Under the pieces are notes generated by a model. It was not told where the DNA came from. It made no database searches and saw nothing but the letters and a program-made list of their open reading frames with translations. This document shows, piece by piece, positions 17,251-26,736 of a stretch of 31,621 bases of DNA (position 1 is its first letter; each line of letters starts with the position of its first letter). The position numbers and the translations under genes are program-made. Where the stretch lies: positions 405,020 through 436,640 of the forward strand of contig CACRSC010000054.1 in the NCBI GenBank assembly GCA_902651635.1. The letters run 5' to 3'. Origin of the DNA: Mastigamoeba balamuthi. Taxonomy: Eukaryota > Evosea > Mastigamoebida > Mastigamoebidae.

Positions 17251-18514
17251 CGCTTGGCCAAGCGCGGGACAAGGAAGGTAGTGCGCTGCAAGATATTCCC
17301 GGTAGGGACACGCCGGTTGCGAACGGTGAAAGTGCAGTGGGTGAATTTTCGAGATCGTCTGAGTCACTCCCCGGGCAACGGGATGCTCATCTCAGAGTTC
17401 TCTGGCCGCCGTAGTTTGGTGTGCCCCCGCTCCCCCCCCCCGCCCGTCCTGTCGAGCGTCCATCTTTATTGGCTAGCTCCTGCATAGAACCGTGATTATT
17501 GCCCCAGTATGGCGTAATCACAGCACCGAGAAAGAAAAAGGGAACATTCGGTCCGGCAGAACACAGACCAGAGATATTGAGGTGAGGTGGACTGTTAATA
17601 CAACATGGGAAATTATCATTGCATGTTGCTAGATGGTGCGTTCTTTGAAGGTCAGGGCATGTGCATCGTCTTACAGCTCCTCCTCTGGTGCATCACTGTC
17701 CTGCACATTCTGCTGCACCTGCTGGTAGCCTGGAAATGGACTTGGAGGAAAGTCCTGATTGACAAAGACTTCCAGGTTGCTGGAGCACTCGTCATCTGCC
17801 ATTTTAGAGGAACAGACAACAGAGCAAACAGATAACGAAAGAGATGCAGCAACTGCATGGATACCTGAGCAGTACCATGTGGAAAACCACCAATGCTGCA
17901 TGGGCCATGTACGAAGTGCATTTTCCGTTTTTGTTTTTGGTGAAAAAGCCGTTGGTCACTTTGGCGGAACTGTGTTGTGTGTCTTCCTCTTCTGCTCTCA
18001 GTGTACATGAAATGGGCAGGGGCATGGAATCAGATACCACACACAGGAGCAAGAAAGTTGGAGATGCTGCTTGAGTGACTGCAGCTGCAGGGGCTCAGAG
18101 AGATAGAACATAAGGCTGTTGTTAATGTGATGTGCCACTTCCTTGTTCATGTTCCTGCACTCAGCAGAGCCACAGAGGCATACGTCAATGCCCTTAAAGT
18201 ACTCCCTGTAGTCAATGCTAAGCCAGTCTCCAACATGAAACACCATGGTGTTAATGACTGCAGCAACGAGTGTCTCATTGCAGATCATGAACTGGATGAT
18301 AGTTCAGTGAACACAAGTAAGTGATTGATCCCAGCAGCATTCATTCTGTACTTCTCTTCATCAGTGTAGCAGAGAACTGAGCACAGCTGCACTTTGATCA
18401 CATAATGGCTCTCCACAGGTCATGTGTTCTTGCTATGAACATCTTTTCCATACCAGCACATAAGACATCCTATGGGAAACTTCTGACCTACATGAGTCTT
18501 TTTGTTTCAATTTA
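17251..18514. other. Intergenic; start of the lower-GC region
   Basis: The first 200 bp hold the promoter side of the AbfB/PSI gene, with C-rich runs near 17430-17450. From about 17,460 base composition becomes clearly lower in GC. Apart from the small ORF at 17671-17802 and an open minus-strand frame at 17998-18288 (which has Cys/His residues, GIDVCLCGSAECRNMNKEV, but no recognised domain), nothing is supported. Confidence 0.35.
17671..17802 (-). CDS. Possible small acidic protein or terminal exon (43 residues)
   Basis: On the minus strand an ATG in good context (AAAATGGCA) opens a 43-residue frame beginning MADDECSSNLEVFVNQDFPP and ending DAPEEEL followed by TAA. The acidic start and end, and the Pro/Gln middle, look more protein-like than the surrounding frames. 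It could be a small protein, an exon of a larger gene or a mobile-element remnant. No homology is recognised. Confidence 0.25.
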   Translation of the reverse strand: MADDECSSNLEVFVNQDFPPSPFPGYQQVQQNVQDSDAPEEEL

Positions 18515-18853
18515 TATATGTCTTTGCAGCCAAACGTACCATTTACCAGTTTTATGAAAAACACCAAAACGTGAAAAAGTCATTTTAAAACGACATTTGA
18601 ATAATATGAAAAAACTAAGTCAGTGTAAATAACTCATAATGTGCACATAAAAATGAAAGCAATTCTCATTTTCGTGAATTCCAATAATGCACAAATCGTT
18701 AAGCAATTGATTCCCGGTTTCTCGAATTCCAAATTTGACGTCATTGTCGCGAAAGCGACACCTGAAAAAGTCGTTTTAAAACGACATTTTGTTTCATACT
18801 TAGTTTTTTCATTGAAACTGGTAAAATGGTACGTTTGGCTGCAAAGACATATT
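18515..18853. mobile_element. MITE-like foldback element with terminal inverted repeats
   Basis: The left end (about 18515-18560) reads ATATGTCTTTGCAGCCAAAC GTACCAT and the right end (about 18810-18852) is its reverse complement, with one length difference (TTT against TTTT) in about 45 bp. The sequence GAAAAAACTAAG near 18608 is also inverted at about 18800. Inside are a perfect 16-bp palindrome GTCGTTTTAAAACGAC (18771-18786), a near copy of it at 18580-18595, and a hairpin TGTCGC-GAAA-GCGACA (about 18745-18760). There is no coding capacity, and target-site duplication is unclear (TA/TTA flanks). Confidence 0.7.
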
Positions 18854-18892
18854 AGTGTTTGAAGAAAAGTAACATAGCATGACAGATCAATT

Positions 18893-19199
18893 CATATTGA
18901 ATCCCATGGGACCCTGAACATCACAGTAAGACCCAGCTCATGAATTGGAAAAGATGGGATCTGCTATTCCAGAAATACATCTCTGGGGAGCTTAACACTT
19001 CTCTTATAGTGCATGGTCTTCATAATGCAAGATCATTCATGGTTTNCATATTGAATCCCATGGGACCCTGAACATCACAGTAAGACCCAGCTCATGAATT
19101 GGAAAAGATGGGATCTGCTATTCCAGAAATACATCTCTGGGGAGCTTAACACTTCTCTTATAGTGCATGGTCTTCATAATGCAAGATCATTCATGGTTT
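18893..19199 (+). repeat. Exact 153-bp direct repeat around a single N (assembly artefact likely)
   Basis: Positions 18893-19045 and 19047-19199 are identical as far as I can compare them by eye, separated only by N at 19046. Two contig ends that overlap but were joined with one N would give exactly this. A real tandem duplication would not be expected to have an N at the junction. Confidence 0.9.
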
Positions 19200-20044
19200 C
19201 ACCCTCTATCTGGCAATTCACATGTATGATCAGCAGTATGATACATTCACATGCATTGTGACCCTTTAGCAGACTAGAAGGCATGCTAACAGTATTTGAC
19301 CAAGAAATGTGAAAGGTCTCATTTAACATCAGCAACAAAACACTGCTCAACAAGGATCACGACCACAAGCTGAACATCAATATTAGGAAACCATTATGAG
19401 TAGTTGAGAGGATTAACACACACTGCTACCTTATTAAAAACCTGCTGCAGGGAACTCGTATCTGGGCCCACATCAATATAATGTACTTATTTCATCCTGA
19501 GTAAGCAGGATCTGCAGTCAGACTGATATCAGTACTACTTTAACATTCACCATACCAGTAATTCAGAGTACATATGTATCAGGTATAGAACGCCATTGCA
19601 TCCATACTGTGCACCACTTTACACTGAATGCAGCAATAAACAATTACTGTAGAAGACAAAAAGAAGAGAAAGGTATTTTCCAGTACTCATATGGTACTCA
19701 TCCATGTGATTTCATGTGCAACTGCAAGGGGGCCTATGCAATGCACTGCACCTCTTCTGATCATCCTTATCCAGTCTTTACCTATTTTGATTTTCTGTCT
19801 TTGATAGCATAGGGCCCTGCACATCCTGCTTGTCACCACCATGCCCTCTTCTTCACCTTTTTCTCCAACAAATGAAACATCTCCATTACATGTATATGCT
19901 CTTTGTTTTGAGCTCTAAGGGCAACATCCCCCAAATGTGTGGTCCAGGAGAGAGATAAATCGGGACACCCAACCAAGATTTATAAAGATAGCACAAAAAA
20001 GTTGGAGCCAACTAATGGTATGCTCCTCCATCACCTCATCTCAG
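19200..20044. other. AT-rich stretch without a supported gene
   Basis: No conserved ORF. One open frame (19609-19812) has no domain. The end of this interval (CCTCATCTCAG) looks like a splice acceptor for the gene fragment that follows. Confidence 0.4.
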
Positions 20045-21303
20045 GCCGCTGGACCGAGGACGGTGATTGTCATCTACAAGGGCGAGGCTGTGGAGTGCGG
20101 GATTGACCCTGGAAGGATTGGGGGTGCCCTCAAGCAGACAGTGGTGGATGCTCTGCAACGGGTCACCAAACACACGCCTGCAGAGTTCTGTCTAATCCTG
20201 CCACACGAGTTCCTGAGCAGCAAGGAGCTTAAGAAGCACAGGACTCCCATAACCATCGAGAGCAAGGAGAGGCTCGTCCTCAGGGCCACTGCCAAGCTGC
20301 AGAAGCAGTTCTTCAATGCTTGCAACACCACAGCAGAGCGCAAGGCATACATCCTCGCCATCAACATCCCCACACCTGCCCCACAAGGTTCGCCCCCAGT
20401 CCCAGCCCCAGCCCCAGCCCCAGCCCCAACCACACATGTGCCACCTGTTTCTTTCATTTCAAGTCCGAAAGGCCCACTTTTTGGCTTTAAAACACCGCCT
20501 CTCTGCTCCTCAAAGACTGCCTTATGCCCCGCTTCTTTGTGTGTGTTTTTAGCATGTTTCCCCTTCCCTCTCTCTGTTTGCTCTGCGTATTACCCACTGA
20601 GGACAACCTTAGGCACATGGGCAATAAGAGGATAACCTTTTTGTTGAAACAACCAAACTCACACATTGTTGAGGGCTCTGTTGATGGATCACACCTGCCC
20701 AGTGAGAAGCAAAGAGGATGTGTCTTCAGCCCTGGGCTGCCCTCTGGCTGCCTTGGCCACATGTGCTCCGTTCAGTCAAGAGGGCCTTCTCTGAGAACGC
20801 CCTGTTCTTCGAGCTTAATGCCAAGGAGGTGTGTTCCATCCCTTTATTGCATCTAGCCCTGTCTGACTGCCACTCACTCCCTCCTGTGTCTGTGCATGTG
20901 TGTTGTGCAGAAAATCGTTGTGCATGTCCTTCCATGCATTGCTACCCTCTCAGTGCTGGACTACAACCTGATGGAGAAGCAGAACGTGCCTGATGCCACC
21001 CCAGCACAGCACGAGACGAAGTTTGGTGACCTCAACAACACTGCAATCTACTGCCAGGAGGGGTTCTTCCCCTGCTGCCACCTGCTCACTGAGTGCAGTG
21101 CCGCCATAGTGGCAGCAGTGGGTTTTGCTGATGACGTCTCGGCCAAGTGGCAAGCACAGCACCTGCATGCCATTGATAAGCTCAGGAGTGCCACGCCTGA
21201 CAAGATGGCCAAAGAAGTGTCCCAACCTCCTCTGTTCTGCCCCCTGATAGTAAAAAGGCCCATGATGGTGGTTGTCAAGTTGGAGCTGTATCTTTCATGG
21301 TGA
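20045..21303 (+). CDS. Intron-containing gene fragment of unknown function
   Basis: Three exons can be joined in phase: 20045-20387, 20776-20828 and 20911-21303, with introns of 387 and 82 bp that start GTTCGC and GTGTGT and end TTCAG and TGCAG. The product (about 262 residues) starts AAGPRTVIVIYKGEAVECGI and includes KELKKHRTPITIESKERL, then KRAFSENALFFELNAKE|KIVVHVL and AAIVAAVGFADDVSAKWQA. No family is recognised. The first exon begins at an acceptor, so the true start is missing. The last exon runs to TGA only 17 bp before a TIR transposon, so its final residues (after about AKEV) may be read-through from an interrupted gene. An imperfect CCAGCC hexamer run sits in intron 1 (20399-20430). 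It could be a TE-derived gene or a decayed host gene. Confidence 0.4.
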
Positions 21304-21320
21304 TTCGGGGGGGGGGGGGG

Positions 21321-22378
21321 TTATCTCCACACCAAATTGGGAGACTTATCTCCACCAAAAAGAATAGTGTTATTTTGTTTCTTCCTACAGGCGGACGTTG
21401 TGACTGGCCACAGTGATCCAAACAAGGTTCTCTTGCTGCTTGAAGAACTCCCTCTACGGCTCACTGAGTGCCTTCCACCTCTGCTTGATCTTGCTAAAGA
21501 TGGACTTGATCCTTCCCCTTGCCTTCTTGATTGCTGTGTTGTACTTCTTCTTCTCCTTGGTGAGTGCCACTGCACCATGGAAGTTCTTGCCAGGCTTGGA
21601 AGGCCTTGGCCAGGGGGCATAGAGCTTCGGGAACTCCGGGTTTCTGCAGCCCTAGGCGAAATAACAGTTGCCAATCAGCATGTCATTCAGTGCATTCACC
21701 TTGAACCACTTCTTGTTCATCTTCAGGAACTCGTCATTGTAGAACTTGGGCAAGTAGTAGCCTCACAGCTTGCGCACCCTACACTTTCCATCAATAAGGA
21801 CCATGTAGTGCAGGGCCAGGTGGTTGTCCTTGCCACTTCACCACTCACTTTTGGCACCTCTCTATCTTAAAATTGTTCGTGAACCACGTTGAAGGAGTTA
21901 GAGTGCACCCCCTTGCCACACTCGATCCAGATGTCAGTGGAGTCAATCCACAGGGTGATGCCCTCGATTGGTTTGCTGAACTTGATCTTGCAAACAGCAC
22001 AAAGTCAGTCACCCAGAGCTTGATGTTGCCATCAGTCCACTCACGCAGCCTGTCTCAAACACAAGGGATGTTCTTGTTCACAGTCTGGTTGGACATTTCC
22101 AGCCAGGGTCAAATCCCCCTGGCAAGGCAATTCATCCTTATGTTCGTGAGGTCTCTCCACAGTGTCAACTCAACCCAAATTTGCACCATGTCTACTGGCT
22201 GGTCTTCGCCATTGAACTGTGGTGGGTGGGCCTTGACGGACTCAATCAGGTTCAAGATCAGAAGAAGCCCAAGGAAGGCAACAAGGTCCTTGTTAATGCT
22301 GTCTCTCGTAATGATAGGATTGGCCATGAAGATAAGTCTCCCGATTTTTAGAGACTTATCTCCTCTCCAAGGAGATAA
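21321..22378 (-). mobile_element. Short TIR DNA transposon (about 1.06 kb) with decayed transposase
   Basis: The left end begins TTATCTCC and the right end finishes GGAGATAA. An inner inverted pair TTGGGAGACTTATC (about 21337-21350) and GATAAGTCTCCC (22331-22342) supports terminal inverted repeats of about 30-45 bp, imperfect. The left end abuts a run of 14 G (21307-21320), so the target-site duplication cannot be read. The interior matches a DDE transposase on the minus strand. Confidence 0.55.
21395..22375 (-). pseudogene. DDE transposase pseudogene, probably Harbinger/IS5-like
   Basis: Minus-strand frames contain, in order, a helical N-terminal part (NPIITRDSINKDLVAFLGLL), REWTDGNIKLWVTDF, then ITLWIDSTDIWIECGKGVHS (likely first catalytic Asp), ALHYMVLIDGKCRV, YLPKFYNDEFLKMNKKWFKV, LIGNCYF where a GD-GY motif would be expected, and YNTAIKKARGRIKSIFSKIK followed by QRWKAL where the family has a catalytic Glu. 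It is broken by in-frame stops (after HEQF, after CYFA, after LSEP) and by at least one frameshift. The second Asp and the Glu appear replaced by Asn and Lys. Family placement is from motif layout and is uncertain (PIF/Harbinger or DDE_Tnp_4 type). Confidence 0.5.
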
Positions 22379-23329
22379 AGGCCAAAGAATCAGTGGAAGA
22401 TCTAGCTCTAGCACATCCACTCCACCTCGTCCCCTCACATCACTGAGAGATTATAAACATGACCAGTCCACACATGAAATCATGTCCACACAGGAAAACC
22501 CAGCCCTGGGTTCAGGTGTAACTGTGAAAAACCTTGCTCAGCATCTTGTGATCAATCCTGGCTTGATTAGCTGCAGCCCATAGAGACTTGAAGGGATTGT
22601 TGCACAGCAGATAAAGGTCCTGGGCAAGCTAATTATGGTGGAGCATGGTTGGCAAAGGAGTTCCACTAATGGTTCTCAGGCCAATCTTTTCTTGCAGTGG
22701 TGCATCCCGCTCAGGGAGGGATGAAAACCAACACATGTGCTCTCAGTTCTAGTGAAAAGCCCATTCCAGATTTCGAGGCTGGCGAGAAGCACCTCTCTCC
22801 ACATGATGGTATGAAATTGTTGTGCGGGAATGCTGCGTGTGCAGAGTTCCAAGAGGGGAGTGAACCTTCCCCCCTCCCCCCTTCTCCCCCGCCTGGCCCA
22901 CCTCGCNAGCAACTGGGCTTTTGCCCTTTGGGTGTTCACCAGAGGCAGGGTGTCGGTCATGCTAGTAGTTACTTGGTACTGAGGAGTTGTAATAATAGTA
23001 TTTGCCACTCTTTTAAGGTAGATGCATGAATTTCGTTTGAGTCTTTGTTGAGATCTTTGAGGGGCAACTTGTTCAAGGAATTCCTGAAATGTGTCATTAG
23101 GTTTTTTCCACATTCGATTCAGGATCTGATCATGAAGTATCTATTTTCTGCTTTAGTGCTCAATATATCTCTGTAAGAGAAGCAGAGATGGGAGATTTGG
23201 TTCCTGCACTTACACCCCAAGGGCCCTCAGTGGGGAAAGAAGCGCATTGCACAGTACATGCACTGTGGACTTGGATCAACCCAGCACTGGATGAAAACCC
23301 AGCCCGATACTGTGGCCACAGTACCACCA
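22379..23329. other. Spacer with N at 22907 and a C-rich tract
   Basis: No supported gene. Positions 22867-22900 are a C-rich, T-interrupted tract that leads into N at 22907, a probable contig join; no duplicated sequence is visible on the two sides. The part from about 23190 may be the degraded 5' end of the Tc1 element that follows. Confidence 0.4.
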
Positions 23330-24084
23330 ATCAAGAGAGCAAGAAGGGTAACATCAGAGGAAGAGGACAAATGGATCCTATCGGGCCAAATCCAAGCCCC
23401 CCTTACTCAGCTGCTGCTCTGCTCAAATCCCTTCACCTTCAGGCTTCTGTCTCTACTATTTGCTGGCATTTGCATGCTGCTCAGGCCAAGTTTCAGGCTT
23501 CATTATTGAAGTCATTAATAACAAGTACTCATCAACAAGCTCATATAGATTTTGCACAGGAAAATCTGCTGCGAGATTGAAAAGATGTATGGTTTAGTTA
23601 TAAGATAACATTTTGGCTGGATGAATCAAAGGAAAAGCACTGGCAAGTATCTGGTTATCGATTTTTATCAGGAAGGTGAAGTACTCCCAGAAGGTACAGG
23701 TTTGGGGGTAGATTTCTTCACATGTATTTGGAGATCTGAATATTTGCAGGGAATCTGAATTCTGAAAAGATGTGTGTTATCTATCAAAAAGCACTTCTGT
23801 CATCCATCAGACATGTATATGAAGAGGATCATGTTGAGTGGCTGCTTGCAGCGGACAATGATAGTAAGCATAGAAGTCAATTGTGCTGCCAATGGAAGGA
23901 TGACCATAATGGACATACTCTGCCCTGGCCAGCATGCAGCCCTGATTGTTATGCTATTGAAAATGTTTGAGCCATTCTGAATGCCAGGGTTTGTAAGTCA
24001 AACCCTCATTCTCTTTCTGCCTTGGTTCACTGTATTAGAAATGAGCAGAGACAACTTTCAGTGGAGTGTCCCAAAAGTTTGTAA
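23330..24084 (+). pseudogene. Tc1/mariner transposase pseudogene (DD34E)
   Basis: Plus-strand frames spell a degenerate Tc1-type transposase: an N-terminal helix-turn-helix remnant (RARRVTSEEEDKWIL; then LQASVSTICWHLHAA), SLITSTHQQAHIDFAQENLL, FWLDESKEKHWQVSGYRF (first Asp), LAADNDSKHRSQLCCQW (second Asp) and LPWPACSPDCYAIENV (Glu). Between the Asp of ADNDS and the Glu of IENV there are 34 residues, as in Tc1. It ends at TAA 24082 after VECPKSL. Stops occur after LLRD, after SGR, after LEI and in place of the Trp after IENV, and there is at least one frameshift. No terminal inverted repeats were found. Confidence 0.7.
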
Positions 24085-24422
24085 ACTTAATGCCCTCTTG
24101 TTTACAGGCAGTTATTGAGGCAAAAGGAGATTATATAATATACTAAGATCAGTTTTTTCTGGGTAAACATATTGTAATAGATGAAATGTGTGGTAAAATT
24201 AAATATCGTTTTTAAATGGAGAACAGTTGGTAGTGATTTCTACTGTACACAGTTCCTGGCCATAAGTTCCAGGTACCCAGTAACTCAGAAAGAAGTGAAT
24301 TGATATTTAAAAAGTAATGAGGTCATATAATGATATCATTTGTTATATGAACTCATGTAGAGTTTTTCCGAGAGAGTCTTTTTTCTCCCCCAATGGAATA
24401 AGACCCCCCCACACATAACCTA
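24085..24422. other. AT-rich spacer, boundary between Tc1 remnant and LINE
   Basis: No gene is seen. The 5' end of the LINE is not marked by any clear boundary; a C-run at about 24404-24410 lies just before the ORF1 ATG. Confidence 0.35.
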
Positions 24423-26616
24423 ATGGTGCACCATGGAAACCACTGCACGGCACAGTGGTCCTGGCCCCCGGCATTGGCGCCCTGGCAGATCTTCGGCCTG
24501 GTACTCGTGGTCCTCATCACAGCGGCACTCACCCTGCCCCCACGGTGCCTAATGGTGCCACCAGGGGTCGGCACCACAATGCCAGTCAGGGCAGGTATCC
24601 CCACCTGCCCCTTCCCCCCTCTGCCTCACACACATACCCACAAACACCTTCCAGGGCTGGGCATGCCCAAGGCTCACAAAGTGATGACCTGCAGTGCCCT
24701 GATACAAACATTAACTAATGCATCCCCTGAGACTGAAAGACACATCTTGAAAACCCCACCATGCCCGATGCCCACAAGGCCCAGTGCCATGGACTCCACC
24801 CCACCAAACTGCAGCACAGCCAAGACACCAGTCCCGCAGCCGTCACCATCGCCAGAGCACAGCATAAGCCCTCTGCTGGACCCTATTAGCCCCACTCCTC
24901 TTTCTGAGAAATTTCCCAGCCCACACCCGGAAATACTGAAGAACACATACCATAAAAAGGTGGCAAAACACACAGACAAAACTACAGCTATACAAACTGG
25001 CTGCAGCATGGAGAAGACTCCACCCGTAGATCCCCCAGTGGCTGCCAGTGCCCCCCCACTGCCAAAACACCCATGTGAGGACCCGCCACCAGCTGATGCA
25101 GACCATATGCAAACGAACAGCAACACTGAGAAAGAACAGCCCAAAGCCTTGAGCATGCCGCCAGAGGACAGCATCCCAGCCTTGAACCCAACGACCACCA
25201 TGCTAGATGCTGAGCTCCTCCTGACCCTAATTCAAGTGCACATGCTGGTAGAACTGGACGAACCCCGAAAGCAGAAGCTCGTGGAGCTGACCTGCCTGGA
25301 CGAAACCACCCTGGCTGCCTATTTCACCATGTTCACAGACAAAGCTGATATCGCCCTACATGAGGCAGCAAGTGCCCCAAAGAGCCAGCCACAGATGAAC
25401 AATAGCTGGGCTCAACTCGCACAATGGATGCTGCCAACCAGAGTCCAACCAGACCCAAGCACTAAAAAAGACCAAGCCCTGCCACTGAGCTTCCAGTCTA
25501 CTGTGTCCCTGTGGCCGAACAAGAGTGTCACCACATGGGGGCAGGCAGCCATGCACAATCCTGCCCATGACAACTGCTATGCAGACCCTGCCCCAAGCCT
25601 AAGGTCTATTGATAGCCTGTCTGACAAACCCCTGGTGACACCAAGAGCTGTAGAAGATGCAGACTATGAGATGACAATAAAGGAAGCAATCACCCTCATG
25701 GTGGGTGCAAGACAGCACGAGACAGAAGCATGCCAGGCAGCTATGACTGGAATGGAACTACTTGATCTGTTCTGGAAGACATACAAAATCAACGTCACAG
25801 CGAATTCAGCCTTCATAGAGTATGTCAGTAAAAACAGCATAATGTTTCCGGCCCCAAATGCAGCAGTGTACTGCAAGTGTCAGAAGATTGAGGTGGCCCA
25901 AAGGACTGCTGGTTACGTGCAAGAAACAAAGTTATGGGTACTCACGGAGGCCAGGATACCCTTCACAATCTATGTCCTACACACTGATAAACGCAAACCC
26001 TGCCCCTGAGAGCTCGCTGATGCATGGGTCCAGCCTGCTAAGGCACACATTATTGGAATCGAACCCCATGCCAACAGCTGGGCGGTTATGTTCACTAATA
26101 GGAAAACGATCCTCCAGCTGGTCTGCCAGACCAACAATGACCCACTGGCCTTCCTCCATGCCATGACTGTGTACCAAAACAAGCTCTACTCTGGCAAAGT
26201 ATGGAAAGTGGAACTGAATGCTCGTGCCTGGCTCGGAGCCTTGCTGTGCAATGCCATCAACTGGGCCTTTGAAGACCGCCCATATGACATCACCCAGATA
26301 GGTGCCCCCGAAAGAGGACGTCTACATTGTACACGCCTGGCCCCTAATCCACGAATCTGCCAACATCTGTATACTGGGCTACCCCGAAGCTGCCACATAC
26401 CCGCATGGTACAACCACAGTCAGCACATACCCGCCCACTGATTGCACCACACAACCACACAGACAAGCACAAAGTGGGCAGAAACAGGTGCAGGAGGCAT
26501 GGCCCCCAGACAGAGTGACCAGAGACAACCCCCAGACAATAAGGCACCCCATTCCTAGACCCCACCACCCCCTGGCAAATGCAGCCCCCTCAGAACCCCA
26601 AAAATCCACTGAATAA
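24423..26616 (+). pseudogene. LINE ORF1, interrupted
   Basis: Open from ATG 24423 for 528 codons. It has a Pro/Thr/Ser-rich N-terminal half (residues about 70-260) and a folded-looking half (DAELLLTLIQVHMLVELDEP, TIKEAITLMVGARQHETEA, MELLDLFWKTYKINVTA). A TGA at 26007 interrupts it, after which the same frame continues (ELADAWVQPAKAHIIGIEPH; MFTNRKTILQLVCQTNNDPL). A frameshift at the CCCCC run near 26305 moves it to another frame (KEDVYIVHAWPLIHESANIC) that ends at TAA 26614. No CCHC knuckle or coiled coil typical of some ORF1 proteins was found. The role, by analogy, is RNA binding. Confidence 0.65.
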
Positions 26617-26736
26617 AGAGACCTCCCAGTGGGAGCCCTGCTCATACTGGCCATGCTACCACAAACCCAATTCCAACAGCACTACGTGAATTATATATTA
26701 GTTATACTCCTGATGGTGGCCCAAGGGGCAGCCACC

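Noticed and set aside
20395-20430. PAPAPAPAP repeat as part of a protein
   Set aside because: The CCAGCC repeat lies after a good donor site, and splicing from 20387 to 20776 joins in phase, so it is more likely intronic.
22676-23113. Minus-strand 145-codon frame across the N at 22907
   Set aside because: It crosses an undefined base and a C/G-rich low-complexity tract and has no domain.
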